The position numbers and the translations under genes are program-made. A DNA stretch of 51,733 bases from Hirschia sp. Its GTDB lineage: Bacteria; Pseudomonadota; Alphaproteobacteria; Caulobacterales; Hyphomonadaceae. Numbering within the stretch: the first letter of the stretch is position 1; each line of letters opens with the position of its first letter. The stretch spans positions 200,810 to 252,542 of the forward strand of contig PAQI01000002.1 of the NCBI GenBank assembly GCA_002709235.1. Direction: 5' to 3'. Of this stretch, positions 51,489 through 51,733 are shown one piece after another. The notes beneath the pieces are model-generated. The model made no database searches, was not told where the DNA came from, and saw only the letters and a program-made list of their open reading frames with translations.

Positions 51489-51733
51489 TCACTCTTCAAT
51501 CGGCTGGCCGGTCTCATCGACCAGAATGATGGGATAGCCCAGCTCTTCCAGATCGGAGCTGATGGCCTGCACATCACCGACCACCACGATGATCATGTCT
51601 TCAGGGTCCAGCCATTTGGCAGCAAGTGCGTCGACCTCTTCCTTGGTGAGGTCTTGCAGGATCTTCGCCTGCTCCTCGACAAAGCCGTCTGGCAGGTCAT
51701 AGGTCTGGATGTCGGAGATGAAGCCCAGCTTGT
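51489..51733 (-). CDS. M16-family peptidase, C-terminal end (partial)
   Basis: The last 80 codons of a gene whose start is outside the window. The visible end, KLGFISDIQTYDLPDGF, then LTKEEVDALAAKWLDPEDMIIVVVGDV, LEELGYPIILVDETGQPIEE, matches the C-terminal domain of M16 zinc peptidases (pitrilysin or processing peptidase-like, where the second half ends with VVGDxxxxxxxLExLGxP). The HxxEH active site is not visible and this half may belong to the inactive domain. A strong terminator follows. Confidence 0.7.
   Translation of the reverse strand, partial: KLGFISDIQTYDLPDGFVEEQAKILQDLTKEEVDALAAKWLDPEDMIIVVVGDVQAISSDLEELGYPIILVDETGQPIEE

Noticed and set aside
1-51733. tRNA, rRNA, SRP RNA, RNase P RNA, tmRNA and CRISPR arrays
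   Set aside because: Looked for GTTCGA-type tRNA loops, the SRP GGAAGGAAGCAG motif, the RNase P GAAAGTCC motif and regularly spaced repeats on both strands; none was convincing.
1-51733. Insertion sequences, prophage or integrated element borders
   Set aside because: No transposase, integrase or terminal inverted repeat is seen and gene content is ordinary chromosomal; only the sulfotransferase region is unusually AT-rich.

Overview
The window looks like ordinary chromosome of a dimorphic alphaproteobacterium of the Caulobacterales/Maricaulales/Hyphomonadaceae type. The evidence is the moderately high GC content, a perfect CtrA box (TTAA-N7-TTAA), an EcfG-like general stress promoter in front of a PRC-barrel gene, a DUF3126 gene, a xseB-ispA-dxs operon, alphaproteobacterial-style TonB and TorF-like porin genes, and many TonB-dependent uptake and envelope genes. 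I see no tRNA, rRNA, CRISPR array, insertion sequence or prophage. Fifty-four coding regions are called; two run off the ends.

Region by region. 1-2.9 kb: end of an RluF-type pseudouridine synthase, yaaA, a 2OG-Fe dioxygenase and an ACT-domain protein. 2.9-9.5 kb (minus): two secreted amidohydrolases, tsaC/sua5, and three YceI genes, one fused to cytochrome b561. 9.8-14.1 kb (plus): a Tas-type aldo-keto reductase, a small zinc ribbon with a natural His tail, a 746-aa membrane protein behind a CtrA box, and a 50-aa membrane ORF. 14.3-19.7 kb: tonB, PRC-barrel, a YafD-like EEP protein, an epoxide hydrolase and ilvD. 20-30.3 kb (plus): an MBL hydrolase, ybjQ-like gene, lepB, FemAB-like acyltransferase, histidine phosphatase, xseB-ispA-dxs, an acyl-CoA ligase and a DUF938 methyltransferase. 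30.4-36 kb: a Fur-boxed siderophore receptor, a sulfotransferase, sodC, tlyA and a glycine-zipper protein. 36-42.5 kb: a methyltransferase, aroC, a tyrosine-rich secreted protein, a cyclase-family protein, pdxH, a DUF2167 protein and a small membrane protein. 42.6-51.7 kb: alanine dehydrogenase, a Kef-type antiporter, a TorF-like porin, a nitroreductase, a NUDIX protein, cysE, DUF3126, an ADP-ribose-related gene pair and the end of an M16 peptidase.

Metabolic links: dxs and ispA (in one operon with xseB) cover the first and a later step of isoprenoid synthesis; ilvD, aroC, cysE, ald and pdxH serve amino-acid and B6 metabolism; the YceI/b561 cluster, sodC, nitroreductase and yaaA suggest redox and peroxide defence.

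Most worth following up: (1) a two-gene minus-strand operon at 49.4-51.4 kb pairing an ADP-ribose-pyrophosphatase-like NUDIX enzyme with a protein that joins a TIR/nucleoside-deoxyribosyltransferase-like domain to a macro domain, a plausible NAD/ADP-ribose signalling or defence module; (2) two adjacent perfect 11-bp hairpins at 42.17-42.26 kb whose minus-strand loops are C-rich and anti-Shine-Dalgarno-like and which end in a U-rich tract, a candidate small RNA; (3) the CtrA-boxed 746-aa membrane protein of unknown function. Several operator-like palindromes and terminators are also listed.
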